64,000 nucleotides of DNA from Lujinxingia litoralis (GCF_003260125.1 NZ_QHKO01000002.1:1-64000); one strand, 5' to 3'. Shown: positions 37,188-46,529, numbered from the stretch's first letter. Program-made: numbers and translations. Notes: generated by a model from the sequence alone, not told the origin.

Positions 37188-39173
37188 ATGGCCATCAGAG
37201 AACTTCCAAAGCGGGGACGTCGCGGCGAACTGGCGGAGTACGATCAGCGCTACGGTTGGGCGCTTGCGGTGGTGCTCCTGGCGTTTGGCATGATTGCGTT
37301 GCGCCTCTGGCAGCTCCAGGTCGTTGAGGGGGAGCGCTACTATCGAGCCGCCACGGAGAACATCATCCGGCAGGTGGAGGTCTCGGCTCCGCGCGGAAAG
37401 ATCCTGGATCGCAACGGGGTCGCGCTGGCCGAGAATCGCCCCTCGTTTGATGTTTATATGGTGCCTCATATCTTTCGGCGTCATGCGGATGAGACATCGT
37501 ATGAATTGTTAAGGCAGTACATGAACCTTTCGGACGGGGAACTCACACGCATTCGCTCCATGGTGGAGTCGAACCGTGGCGAGCAGCTGATCCGTAGGGA
37601 TATCTCTCGCCTGGAGGTGGCCCGGCTGGAGGAAGATCGACTGCGCCTGCCCGGGATTGAGGTGCGAGCTCAGGCGCACCGCCATTACCCCTTGCACCAT
37701 GTTGGGGGTCACGCGGTGGGCTTTGTCGCGGAGGTCGGTCGCAGCGAACTTCGTGATCTTGCCCCTTATGGCTATCGCGCCGGCGATCGGGTGGGGCGTA
37801 TGGGACTGGAACGCGCCTTTGAAGAAGTACTTCATGGTTCGCCGGGGCTCGATCGCGTGGTGGTTGATGCCCGGGGGAACCGGCAGGGGGAGTCGCAGAC
37901 GAGATTTTTGATCGGGGAGTATCAGCGGGTTGAGCCGGTGGCCGGACGAGATGTTGTCTCGACGCTGGATGCCGATTTGATGGTGATCATTGATGAGGCC
38001 ATGCGAAAGTACGCGGCCGGGGCGGTGGTCGCGATTGACCCGCGTGATGGGGCGGTGCGGGCGCTTTACAGTAAGCCGCATTTTAATCCCAACGCCTGGT
38101 CGGGACGGCTCTCGGCGATGGAGAAGATGCGCAGCGACAACGACCCCTTTAAGCCGATGCTCGATAAGACGGTGAGCGCTTACTTTCCGGGGTCGGTCTA
38201 TAAGATCGTGGGGACCTGGGCGGCGCTGCACGACCATATCTACGAGCCGCACGACGAGGTGGATTGTCCCGGCTACTATAACTTCGGGGGGCGGCGCTGG
38301 CGCTGCCACAAGTGGGGAGGGCACGGAGATGTCGACGCGTACACCTCGATGGCGATGTCTTGCGATGTCTACTTTTATCAGCTCGCCGAAGAGATGGGCA
38401 TGGATCGCATGGCGGAATTTGCCAGGCGCTTTGGGTTTGGCGAGCGCAGCGGGCTACCGATCAACCACGAGTCGGCCGGGCGTATCCCGGATACCGAATG
38501 GTATCGTCAGCATGGGCCCGACGGGTACACCCGGGGGATGGACCTGAACTCGGTGCTGGGGCAGGGCGATACGCTGACCACCCCGTTGCAGATGGCCCTG
38601 GCCTACGCGGCGATCGCCAACGGAGGCGACCTCTACTATCCGCGACTGGTGGAGGAGATTCGAAATGCCGGTGGCGAGACGATCTTTGAGTACGAGCCCC
38701 GGGTTCGGAAGACCCTGGGGATTGAGCCGGAACACCTGGAGGTGTTGCGCAAGTCGCTGTGGATGGGCGTGGAGGATGATATTGGCACGGCGTCTCGCGT
38801 GCGCCTGTCTCATACGCAGGTTGCAGGCAAGACGGGCACCGCCCAGGTGGCAAAGATCGGCGCGGTGAGGGTAGCAAACCGCGATAAGGAGATTCGCCTT
38901 CGCGATCACGCCTGGTTTGCAGCCTACGCACCCTACGAGAACCCCGAACTTGTGCTGGTCGTCTTTCTGGAACATGCCGGCTCCGGAGGGAAGGAGGCCG
39001 CGCCGGTGGCGATGGAGATCTACGACCGCTACTTCACGCGGGATGATGACTACGACGCGTTGAGTTTGCGTGTGGGTCAGAAGGCGCTTCCCGAGGCGAT
39101 GCGCGAGCCCTCCGCACCGCCGATTGAAGAGCCTGCCCAGGCCGAGGAGCCTGTCCGGGACGAGGAGCAATAG
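37188..39173 (+). CDS. mrdA: Penicillin-binding protein 2 (elongation transpeptidase)
   Basis: A 661-residue class B PBP. It has a membrane segment (about 24-44), the dimerisation domain with SAPRGKILDRNG, and a transpeptidase domain with SVYK (nucleophile near S336), the SxN-type motif SCD in MSCDVYFYQ, and KTGT in AGKTGTAQV. It crosslinks sidewall peptidoglycan with RodA. The C-terminal roughly 30 residues are Pro/Glu-rich. The second motif reads SCD rather than SxN, as is usual for PBP2. rodA starts at the very next base. Confidence 0.96.
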   Translation: MAIRELPKRGRRGELAEYDQRYGWALAVVLLAFGMIALRLWQLQVVEGERYYRAATENIIRQVEVSAPRGKILDRNGVALAENRPSFDVYMVPHIFRRHADETSYELLRQYMNLSDGELTRIRSMVESNRGEQLIRRDISRLEVARLEEDRLRLPGIEVRAQAHRHYPLHHVGGHAVGFVAEVGRSELRDLAPYGYRAGDRVGRMGLERAFEEVLHGSPGLDRVVVDARGNRQGESQTRFLIGEYQRVEPVAGRDVVSTLDADLMVIIDEAMRKYAAGAVVAIDPRDGAVRALYSKPHFNPNAWSGRLSAMEKMRSDNDPFKPMLDKTVSAYFPGSVYKIVGTWAALHDHIYEPHDEVDCPGYYNFGGRRWRCHKWGGHGDVDAYTSMAMSCDVYFYQLAEEMGMDRMAEFARRFGFGERSGLPINHESAGRIPDTEWYRQHGPDGYTRGMDLNSVLGQGDTLTTPLQMALAYAAIANGGDLYYPRLVEEIRNAGGETIFEYEPRVRKTLGIEPEHLEVLRKSLWMGVEDDIGTASRVRLSHTQVAGKTGTAQVAKIGAVRVANRDKEIRLRDHAWFAAYAPYENPELVLVVFLEHAGSGGKEAAPVAMEIYDRYFTRDDDYDALSLRVGQKALPEAMREPSAPPIEEPAQAEEPVRDEEQ

Positions 39174-40286
39174 ATGCGAATGGGACCGAAAACCGGCTTC
39201 GCGTCGCTGGCCGAGCGCATTGAGTGGCCGCTGGCGATCGTTGTCGTGCTCCTGGCGGCGCTGGGGCTTTTGAATCTGCGCAACGCGTCGCTTAACTTGC
39301 CGGCGTCCTTTCATCTGACGCAAGCGCTCTGGTACCTGATCGGTACCGGGGTCGTTGCGGTGGTCACGGTGATCCGTACCCGCTTCTTTCAGCGCTGGGC
39401 CTATGTGGGCTACGGGGCGGTGATCTTGCTGCTGATCGCGGTGGCGATCTTTGGCACCGTGCTCAACGGCTCGAAGCGTTGGTTGAGTTTCGGGTCGTTT
39501 CTGATGCAGCCATCTGAGCTGCTGAAGATCGCCGTGATCGTGGTGACCGCGCGCTACTTTAATGATCGTAATAAAGAGGGGAGCTACGCGTTGCGGGAGC
39601 TGGTTGCGCCTACCGCCGTGGTGTTGGCAGGCGTGTTCTGGGTGTTTAATCAGCCGGATCTGGGTACGTCACTGGTGATTCTGGCGATCTACGGGGCGAT
39701 GGTCCTCTTTGAAGGAGTGCGTTGGCAGAGCCTTATGGCATTGGCGATCGCGGGCATCATTGCTTTGCCACTGGGCTATACCTTCGGGCTCAAGGAGTAC
39801 CAGCGCGACCGCATCAGCTCGTTTATGAACCTGGACGCGGACACCCACGGGCAGTCCTGGCAGGTGCGTCAGTCGATGATCGCGTTTGGCTCCGGGCGCC
39901 TCTGGGGCAAGGGGCACGAAGAGGGGACTCAGGTGCAGAAGGGGTTTGTGCCGGAGCAGGAGAACGACTTTATCGCCGCGAACTGGGGGGAGGAGCGGGG
40001 ATTTATGGGGATGCTGCTGCTGCTGGGGCTCTACTTCGCGTTTATCGCCGCAGCGCTCAATGTGTCGCGCAAAGCCCGCGATCGCTACGGGGTTCTGGTG
40101 GGGGTGGGGGTGGCGGCGCTCTTTTTCTGGCATACCGTGGTCAACCTGGGGATGGTCACCGGGATGTTGCCTGTGGTCGGGTTGACGCTGCCGATGCTCA
40201 GCTACGGGGGCAGTAGTCTGTTGACGATGTTGGCGGCGGTGGGGCTGCTCTTTAATGTGAGTTTTCATCGGCCCTCTTATGGATGA
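39174..40286 (+). CDS. rodA: SEDS peptidoglycan glycosyltransferase RodA
   Basis: A 370-residue polytopic SEDS protein. Features: NGSKRWLSFGSFLMQPSELLKIA, NQPDLGTSLVI, EQENDFIAANWGEERGF, and the closing GLTLPMLSYGGSSLLTML. It polymerises lipid II for elongation with PBP2. The ATG directly abuts the mrdA stop codon (TAGATG), implying coupled translation. Confidence 0.96.
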   Translation: MRMGPKTGFASLAERIEWPLAIVVVLLAALGLLNLRNASLNLPASFHLTQALWYLIGTGVVAVVTVIRTRFFQRWAYVGYGAVILLLIAVAIFGTVLNGSKRWLSFGSFLMQPSELLKIAVIVVTARYFNDRNKEGSYALRELVAPTAVVLAGVFWVFNQPDLGTSLVILAIYGAMVLFEGVRWQSLMALAIAGIIALPLGYTFGLKEYQRDRISSFMNLDADTHGQSWQVRQSMIAFGSGRLWGKGHEEGTQVQKGFVPEQENDFIAANWGEERGFMGMLLLLGLYFAFIAAALNVSRKARDRYGVLVGVGVAALFFWHTVVNLGMVTGMLPVVGLTLPMLSYGGSSLLTMLAAVGLLFNVSFHRPSYG

Positions 40287-40298
40287 ACGAGTGTGGCG

Positions 40299-41939
40299 AT
40301 GAGTGAGAAGAGCGCTGAGCAGCCGGGGCGAGAGAACCTCTTGATGCCGGGTCAGGGGCGTTGGGAGGGGGGCGAAGGCCAGCCCATCATCGAATTGCAG
40401 GACGTGTATAAGAGCTTTGGTGAGGAGCATGTACTGCGCGGGCTCAACCTGAAGATCTGGCCCGGGAAGATCACGATCATCATCGGGGCGTCGGGCTCGG
40501 GAAAGAGCGTGCTCATCAAGCACATGAATGGGTTGCTGCGTCCGGATAAGGGCACGGTGCGTCTTTTCGGCAAGGATGTTTCGGAGCTCGGCGACCAGGA
40601 GCTCGATCGGCTGCGCAAGCGTATCGGGACGATGTTTCAGAACTATGCGCTCTTTGACTCGATGACGGTTCGGGAGAATGTGGCCTTTGCGCTGGTGGAG
40701 CACGGGACGATGTCCCGAGGGGATGCCGAAGCGTTGGCCGCCAAGATCATCACGGAGCTCGATCTGGGGCATGCGCTGGATCAGTATCCCGCGACGCTTT
40801 CCGGAGGGATGAAGAAGCGGGTGAGTCTGGCGCGGGCTATTGTGACTAACCCCGAGGTGGTGCTTTTTGATGAGCCCACTACCGGGCTGGACCCGGTGAT
40901 GATGGAGTTTGTCGACAAACTCATCGAGGAGATCACCGAGACGTACGAGCTGACCAGTGTGTTGATCAGCCATGACCTGGCCACGATTTTTCGGATTGCC
41001 GATCAGGTGGCGGTGCTCGCCGAGGGGCAGATCGTCAGCGTAGGGACGCCGGAGGAGATTCGGGCGAGCGACGATGCGCGCGTTCAGGAGCTGATCGGGG
41101 GCAAGGCCAAGTCCCAGATCGAGGTTCATGAGGCCGATGGCGCCGATGGCGAGGAGATGCTCGTGCGGCTATCGGGGGTGCACAAGGGCTGGGGAAGCAA
41201 TCAGGTGCTGCGTGGCGTGGATTTTGAGGTTCCGAAGGGAAAGCTCACCACGCTGATCGGGGGCTCGGGCTCGGGTAAGAGCGTCATGATGAAGCACCTC
41301 CTGGGGTTGCTTAAGGCCGATCGGGGGAAGGTGGAGGTGTTTGGAAAGGACCTCGCGACGCTCCGAGAGCGCGAATTGCGCGAGTTGCGCACTCGCGTGG
41401 GGATGCTCTTTCAGCACGCGGCGCTCTTCGATTCGATGAGCGTACGTGACAATGTGGCCTTTCCGCTGGTCGAGCGCCGAGTATGCAGCCGCCAGGAGGC
41501 CAGAGAGCGGACTGACAGGCTCCTGGAGCAGCTAAAGCTCAGCGAGATTGCGGATGCCAGTACGGTGGACATTTCCAGCGGTCAGCAGAAGCGGGTGAGT
41601 CTGGCGCGGGCGCTGATTACGGAGCCCGAGCTGCTGATTTACGATGAGCCGACCACCGGTCAGGACCCGATCATGTCGCTCTACGTGGAGGAGATGATCA
41701 TGGAGGTGCAGGAGAAGTTCGATGTGACGAGCATCGTCATCAGTCACGATATGGCTTCGGCGTTTCGTACGGCCGACGTGATCGCGATGTTGCATAAGGG
41801 GGAGATCATCGCGTATGGGCCGCCTCAAACCATCGCAGAGAGTGAGGATGAGCGGGTGCGCAACTTCGTTTATGCTGCTGACGTGGCTGAGCAGGAGCGT
41901 CAGGCCGCCGCGCGGCGAGAAGGGGGCCTCGAGGCCTAG
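40299..41939 (+). CDS. Tandem ABC ATPase: two fused MlaF-like domains
   Basis: 546 residues comprising two complete ABC ATPase domains. Domain 1 (about 25-270): Walker A GASGSGKS, signature LSGGMKKRVSLARAI, Walker B VVLFDEPTTGLDP. Domain 2 (about 287-530): Walker A GGSGSGKS, signature ISSGQQKRVSLARAL, Walker B LLIYDEPTTGQDP. Both resemble MlaF/Ttg2A, the ATPase of MCE-type lipid transporters. The second signature reads SSGQ rather than SGGQ. No permease (MlaE) or MCE protein gene is nearby. ATG 40299 or GTG 40293 may start it. It lies six to twelve bases after rodA, so it is probably in the rod operon. The lipid-transport role is inferred from family resemblance. Confidence 0.85.
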   Translation: MSEKSAEQPGRENLLMPGQGRWEGGEGQPIIELQDVYKSFGEEHVLRGLNLKIWPGKITIIIGASGSGKSVLIKHMNGLLRPDKGTVRLFGKDVSELGDQELDRLRKRIGTMFQNYALFDSMTVRENVAFALVEHGTMSRGDAEALAAKIITELDLGHALDQYPATLSGGMKKRVSLARAIVTNPEVVLFDEPTTGLDPVMMEFVDKLIEEITETYELTSVLISHDLATIFRIADQVAVLAEGQIVSVGTPEEIRASDDARVQELIGGKAKSQIEVHEADGADGEEMLVRLSGVHKGWGSNQVLRGVDFEVPKGKLTTLIGGSGSGKSVMMKHLLGLLKADRGKVEVFGKDLATLRERELRELRTRVGMLFQHAALFDSMSVRDNVAFPLVERRVCSRQEARERTDRLLEQLKLSEIADASTVDISSGQQKRVSLARALITEPELLIYDEPTTGQDPIMSLYVEEMIMEVQEKFDVTSIVISHDMASAFRTADVIAMLHKGEIIAYGPPQTIAESEDERVRNFVYAADVAEQERQAAARREGGLEA

Positions 41940-42274
41940 TGGTCGTCGCGGCGCGTGAAGCGTTGGGCGTCGCGTACGTTGTATTTCTCAAGCACTGCAT
42001 TAAGGTTTTGTTCGAGATCAACGTCCAGCGAGTTTGCCAGGGCGAGCATGACAAAGAGCATGTCGGCGAGTTCTTCGCCGACGTCACCCAAAGCCTCGGT
42101 ACGCTTTGGAGGCTTGTCGCCGTGGAGATGGTTCACGACTCTGGCTAACTCACCGAGTTCTTCCGTGAGGCGTGCCAGGTTGGAGAGGGGGCTGAAGTAG
42201 CCCTCGTCCCATTGGCTGATCCAGTCATGGACCAGAGATTGAAGTTCCGGAAGCGACGCGTGTGTTTTGTTCAT
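41936..42274 (-). CDS. MazG-like nucleotide pyrophosphohydrolase
   Basis: 112 residues of the all-alpha MazG/YpjD type. The metal-binding helices show EELGELARVVNHL and GEELADMLFVML, the expected ExxE and ExxD arrangement. Such enzymes hydrolyse non-canonical or excess NTPs to NMP. The start is ATG at 42272-42274; longer frames upstream are unsupported. Its stop shares the palindrome CTAG with the stop of the convergent ATPase gene. Confidence 0.87.
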   Translation of the reverse strand: MNKTHASLPELQSLVHDWISQWDEGYFSPLSNLARLTEELGELARVVNHLHGDKPPKRTEALGDVGEELADMLFVMLALANSLDVDLEQNLNAVLEKYNVRDAQRFTRRDDH

Positions 42275-42337
42275 GTGTTGTTTTGGGGATCTTGAAGGTT
42301 GTGGTTTAGGGTTTGAGTTGCCTGAGAAGGAGGCGAG

Positions 42338-42670
42338 ATGGCAGGTCCGGTCGTGGATGCGGTGCGTTTTGTGGACGTAGCCGGTGTCGATGAAGTGGTC
42401 GAAGGCGAGGGAAAGATCGTTTTTGTAGGCGCGCGTCGGCTCGCCCTGTTTCGTGATGGGGAGGACGTTCACTGCATTGAGAACCGGTGCCCGCATGCCG
42501 GTGGATTTTTGGGGTTGGGGCGGGTAGAGGGCTGTCAGGTTCGCTGCCCGCGGCATGACTGGGCGTTCGATTTCACCACGGGCGATTGCTTGAGTGACCC
42601 CCGCTACGACGTACGTCGTTATCCGGTACGTGTCGAGGGGGGGCGGGTGTTGGTTGGGGTCGCCGAGTAG
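42338..42670 (+). CDS. Rieske [2Fe-2S] ferredoxin-like protein
   Basis: 110 residues with both Rieske boxes: CPHAGG (in NRCPHAGGFLGLG) and CPRHDWAFD, giving two Cys and two His ligands. It resembles NirD-like or dioxygenase ferredoxin components, which pass electrons in the cytoplasm. No oxygenase or reductase gene is adjacent, so the partner is unknown. Strong ribosome site GAAGGAGG before ATG 42338. Confidence 0.9.
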   Translation: MAGPVVDAVRFVDVAGVDEVVEGEGKIVFVGARRLALFRDGEDVHCIENRCPHAGGFLGLGRVEGCQVRCPRHDWAFDFTTGDCLSDPRYDVRRYPVRVEGGRVLVGVAE

Positions 42671-42686
42671 ATAGGGTGCAGGCAGC

Positions 42687-44420
42687 TCAGCCGCGCAGCG
42701 CCCGGGTAAGAACGCCGGCAAAGCGTAGCGCTCCCGGGTTGAGCTCGAAGCGGGTAAGTTGCTCGGCGACTGCGGCGGTGTTTTTGGTGGTCACAAACCA
42801 GGGGGGCTTTGGAAAGGACTTAAAGGGACCTCGGACGACGCTCTTCTGCGGGCGATCAAAGAGGAAGGTGTTGTGCACCACGCCGATGCCTGAGCCGATG
42901 TCCTGGTATGTGTGTCCGGGGAAGGCGCCCCAGGGGGTAACTCCCAGGCCATAGCTGATGGCGGGCCAGTGGTTGATGACGACGCTGCCGTAGCGGAGCT
43001 TGGCGATGGCCTGCTCCAGGGCTGCCGCTTCGGCACGCTGAGTGCGCGGATCGATGAGGATGGCCGCGCTCAGGGTGCCCCAGAGCGTCTGGTTGCAGAA
43101 GTTGGTGGCGGCGTTGAGAAAGTCTCCGACCGAATCGGCAGCGATTGAGGTTTCGCACATCACGCCGCAGAAGGACTCGGTGGTAAAGCAGATGTTGTCG
43201 GAGTCGTCGGCGGGTACGTTTGGGATCAGTCCCCAGGGGAGGAGTCCGTCATCGCGCGGTCCGAAAAGTTCGGCGCGATCTTGATTGGCGTTTACAAAGG
43301 AGTCGAAACGTTGCTCGGCGCCGGGGTAGTAGGCCACGCGTTTTTCGATACTGGAGAGTACGGCACGCAGGCGCTGGAGGAAGGGCTCGCGCTGGGGCCA
43401 GGACTTCTGAGTAATGAGCACTCGGGCAGCGTTGCAATTGAAGCCGCCATTGTTGGCGAGTTGCGTGGCCACGTTTTCGGCCTGGAATTGGAGTTCGCTG
43501 TCCGACCAAAGGCCCGGAACGACGATGATGGGGCTGACATTGCCGAGTTCGCTGGTGATACGCTTGTCGATCAGGCGCTCGTCGCGGGTCTTGCGGGCCT
43601 GGCCTTCAGCGCCGGTGCCATAGACGATGGCGTCGTGGGTGCGATCGCTACCGGTGATGTGAATCTCGTCGACCCCGGGGTGTTGGCAGAGATAGGCGCC
43701 CACATCGGCGCCTCCGTAGGCCATGGCGAGAAAGCCTCGCTCGATGAATTCGGCAAAGGCCTCTTCGATGAAGGGGCCCAGGTAGTCGTTGACCGGGTTC
43801 ATTTTGAGGAGGCAGACTTGTCCCTCGGCGAAGAGCTTGTAGACGACGTCTAAGGGGCCAATGCTGGAAACGTTGCCGGCGCCCAGAACCAGGGCCACCT
43901 GTCCCTCGGGCAGATCTTGATCATAGAACCCGGCAGTATGCTCCGTCAGGTTCTCGGGGGTGATGCCGGGCTCCATCCATACTTCGGCGGTGAACCCCTG
44001 GTACATCAGTTTGTCGAGGGTGCTGAGGGGGAAGACGTCGACGACTACCTGGCCGTCTCGACGCGTGCGCACGGCTCCGGGTTTCAGGACGGGTTTGCCA
44101 TGGGTGGCGATCGCTTCCAGAGTGTCGATGAGCAGGCGTAGGTTGCGTGCGATGACGACGGGGCCGCCGAGCCATTCTTCTCCGGCCAGCGGTGAGCCCT
44201 CCGGGATGCGTTTGGCGCGTGTCGCGGCGGCGACCTGTCGGGGGGCGACATCGACCGAGCGCCGGAGGAGCCGTCGCGCCATCTCGAGTTTTTCGGTCAG
44301 GGGGAGCCGGGCCCAGGCGTCGGCGTTGTCACGGAGCACTTTCAGGCGGTGATCGAGCTCACTGGCGTGGGCCGGGCGTGCCGGGTGGTCTGGCGAAGGG
44401 GGGGAGGTGGTTGTGGCCAT
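42687..44420 (-). CDS. Aldehyde dehydrogenase superfamily protein
   Basis: 577 residues, longer than a standard ALDH (about 490) because of an N-terminal extension. Cofactor-binding region ALVLGAGNVSSIGPLDVVYK, general-base Glu in ELGNVSPIIVV, and the nucleophilic Cys in GGFNCNAARVLI are visible, so it is probably an active NAD(P)-dependent dehydrogenase or acylating reductase. The substrate cannot be told. It is convergent with the Rieske gene. ATG at 44420. Confidence 0.85.
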   Translation of the reverse strand: MATTTSPPSPDHPARPAHASELDHRLKVLRDNADAWARLPLTEKLEMARRLLRRSVDVAPRQVAAATRAKRIPEGSPLAGEEWLGGPVVIARNLRLLIDTLEAIATHGKPVLKPGAVRTRRDGQVVVDVFPLSTLDKLMYQGFTAEVWMEPGITPENLTEHTAGFYDQDLPEGQVALVLGAGNVSSIGPLDVVYKLFAEGQVCLLKMNPVNDYLGPFIEEAFAEFIERGFLAMAYGGADVGAYLCQHPGVDEIHITGSDRTHDAIVYGTGAEGQARKTRDERLIDKRITSELGNVSPIIVVPGLWSDSELQFQAENVATQLANNGGFNCNAARVLITQKSWPQREPFLQRLRAVLSSIEKRVAYYPGAEQRFDSFVNANQDRAELFGPRDDGLLPWGLIPNVPADDSDNICFTTESFCGVMCETSIAADSVGDFLNAATNFCNQTLWGTLSAAILIDPRTQRAEAAALEQAIAKLRYGSVVINHWPAISYGLGVTPWGAFPGHTYQDIGSGIGVVHNTFLFDRPQKSVVRGPFKSFPKPPWFVTTKNTAAVAEQLTRFELNPGALRFAGVLTRALRG

Positions 44421-44628
44421 GGCGAACTCGTCAACGTGGGGCGCTGGTGTCGAAGTAGGGTTGTCTGCGTGGAGAGAGGTTAAGACGTATGAAGCGCCCT
44501 GGCAATGTATGCTGTGGAAGTTGCATGTGTGTGTGTGGCTTTTGGTATATACTGCGCTGACTTATCATCGATAGCTGCAATGCTATGTGTTTGAGTGAAG
44601 ATGTCAGAATTTTGATTGAGGAGTGATG

Positions 44629-45519
44629 ATGCGAGTTCTCTCCGTTGGCTACTGTACTCTCGACCAGATTGGAGTGGTGGAGCCGACCCGTCGCAGTGAG
44701 AATCGGCGCGAGCTTTCAACTTTGTCGGTGCAGGGGGGCGGGACCGCCGCGACTGCAGCCGTGGCGTTGGCGCGTTGGGGCGCAGACGTTCGTTTTGTGG
44801 GAGTGGTGGGGGATGATGAGCGCGGCCGGCAGATCGAACGTACGCTTTCGGCGGTAGGGGTGGACACCTCGAAGGTAGTCCGACGCCGGGGGCAGATTAG
44901 CCAGCTCTCGATGGTGATGCTCGATCCGGAGTTGGGACGTCGGTTGTATGTGACGCCCGGGAACGTTGCGCCCCTGGCGGTGGATGACGTGAATGAGGCG
45001 TGGCTCGACGGTATCGATGTGTTGCTGGTCGATGGTGCGTATCCTCAGGCGCAGCTGCTCTTGGCTCGCAGGGCCAGGGCGCGCGGCGTGCGAGTGGTGG
45101 CGGAGCTCAAAGGGGTTGCGCGAGACGTTGCCGAAGAGCTGCTGTCATTGGCGGACGTGGTGGTGAGTTCGGAGCGCGTGGCCAGTGACCTGAGCGGGGT
45201 GGGGGCGCTACGCAGCATCTGCAAAGAGCTTGTGGAGCGGGGGGCTGGACGCGCGATCATCACCCTGGGTGTGGAAGGCGCGGCGGGTATGGATAACGAC
45301 GGGGAGCTTCTACGGGAGGAGGCTCGTCGGATTCGGGAGGTTGATGTGACCGGAGCCGGAGATGTGTTTCTGGCCGGGGTGGTCCTGGGAGAGTTGCATC
45401 GGTGGCCACTTGCTCGCACGTTGGCCTTTGCCAACGTCGCGGCCGCGCGCTCCTGTGAGGGACTCGGTGGCCGCAGCTCGCTTACCACGCGCGAGGGGCT
45501 GGAGGCGATGCTGGGTTAA
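44629..45519 (+). CDS. PfkB-family carbohydrate kinase
   Basis: 296 residues of the ribokinase fold. The N-terminal GGGTAATAAVALARWGADV block and the C-terminal signature VTGAGDVFLAGVVLGEL with the catalytic Asp are intact. It phosphorylates a sugar or nucleoside whose identity is not evident. GGAG lies five bases before ATG 44629; GTG 44623 and ATG 44626 are alternatives. The upstream region is AT-rich with a short GT run (44526-44537). A terminator follows. Confidence 0.88.
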   Translation: MRVLSVGYCTLDQIGVVEPTRRSENRRELSTLSVQGGGTAATAAVALARWGADVRFVGVVGDDERGRQIERTLSAVGVDTSKVVRRRGQISQLSMVMLDPELGRRLYVTPGNVAPLAVDDVNEAWLDGIDVLLVDGAYPQAQLLLARRARARGVRVVAELKGVARDVAEELLSLADVVVSSERVASDLSGVGALRSICKELVERGAGRAIITLGVEGAAGMDNDGELLREEARRIREVDVTGAGDVFLAGVVLGELHRWPLARTLAFANVAAARSCEGLGGRSSLTTREGLEAMLG

Positions 45520-45544
45520 AGACGATGACGTCGTATCAAAAAAA

Positions 45545-45570
45545 GACCGCGCCCAGGCGCGGTCTTTTTT
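45545..45570. terminator. Bidirectional terminator after the PfkB gene
   Basis: GACCGCGCC (45545-45553), CA, GGCGCGGTC (45556-45564), six T. The preceding run of A also serves the convergent gene on the - strand. Confidence 0.9.
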
Positions 45571-45611
45571 ATTCAGCTGGCGTCGAGCTGGTCGACGATG
45601 GTCGGTCGGGC

Positions 45612-46406
45612 TCAGGAGCGCTTCCCGCGTGGACCTCGTGAGCCGCGTCCGCCACCGGAGCCGCCCCGGCGTCCGCCCTTGGAACCACGTCCGCCGCCGG
45701 AGCCGCCGCGGCGTCCGCCGCCTTTGGAGCTGCGCCGGGCGCGGCTGGACGGTTTTTGCTCAACATCGCCGATCTGGACGGCCCAGAATTCGGCACTCTT
45801 GAGCGCGTCGACCAGCTGGCGCTGGGTGCGAATCTCGTCATCGAAGAACGTTGCGTAGCGGCCGACGCTCTTGACGTCGTCACTCGGATCGGAGCCTCCG
45901 ACGGTGTTCAGTCCCATGAAGGTGGCTGCTTCCAGAGCGAAGTTGTTCTGGAGGGCTCCCACGCGTGGGTTGAAGACTTCGACGGCGCTGAGGCGATCAA
46001 AGGTGAAGACGTGATCGCCCATGTTGAAGGGGATCTCAAGATCGTAGGGACGCGCGGCGATCGTGACGCCGTTGTGTTTCTCAAAAAGTTGCATGACAGC
46101 TTCGGCGGCGGGCGTGGTCATGTAGGTGATCGCACGCCACTCCTCGGCCAGGTAGAAGCTGTCAATCTCAGGCACAAAGCCCAGGAGGATGCCGCGGTCG
46201 GTGGGGATTTCGACGCCCACAAACACCGTGAGTTCGGGGAACTCCTCGCGCGCCAGGTCAAGCAGGCCGTTACTACCGGCGGTGGAAAGCGTCTCGCAGA
46301 AGGCCACCGCGTCGAGGCCGGCGTCGCGGGCCTGGCTAAGCACCTGGCGCGCCGAGACGGAAACGCCTTTCGAGCGGTCGGATTTGGCGTGAAGATCAAT
46401 CAGCAT
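45612..46406 (-). CDS. Degenerate PHP-domain protein with Arg/Gly-rich tail
   Basis: 264 residues. The first 215 follow the PHP phosphoesterase pattern: IDLHAKSDRSKG at the N-terminus, GLDAVAFCET, VGVEIPT, TIAARPYD, VEVFNPRV, GGSDPSDDVKSVG. The usual metal ligands are mostly changed: H-x-H is H6-A-K8, the TDH position reads CET, the His of AHP is Arg, and SDAH is SDPS. A metal-dependent phosphatase activity is therefore doubtful. The last roughly 45 residues are almost only Gly, Arg, Ser and Lys, with a 14-residue unit (GGRRGGSGGGRGSK) twice; such tails often bind RNA. Confidence 0.75.
   Translation of the reverse strand: MLIDLHAKSDRSKGVSVSARQVLSQARDAGLDAVAFCETLSTAGSNGLLDLAREEFPELTVFVGVEIPTDRGILLGFVPEIDSFYLAEEWRAITYMTTPAAEAVMQLFEKHNGVTIAARPYDLEIPFNMGDHVFTFDRLSAVEVFNPRVGALQNNFALEAATFMGLNTVGGSDPSDDVKSVGRYATFFDDEIRTQRQLVDALKSAEFWAVQIGDVEQKPSSRARRSSKGGGRRGGSGGGRGSKGGRRGGSGGGRGSRGPRGKRS
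45640..45719 (-). repeat. 42-bp in-gene tandem repeat coding the Gly/Arg tail
   Basis: Two units offset by 42 bp (from 45640 and from 45682) encode the 14-residue Gly/Arg/Ser repeat and differ at only a few bases. Confidence 0.75.
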
Positions 46407-46529
46407 ATAAGTCGTCTTCGTCTAATCAGTCTGAATGGGCCGCGCTGGGGCCGCTGAATCGGAGGTGTCGTAGAAGTTGCGCGTCGCCCGAAGATGCGGG
46501 CCGGTGGTGGGTTTCCCTCCGGCGCAGGT

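Noticed and set aside
44526..44537. GT dinucleotide run as a phase-variation site
   Set aside because: Only about six units and not in a gene or a clear promoter spacer.
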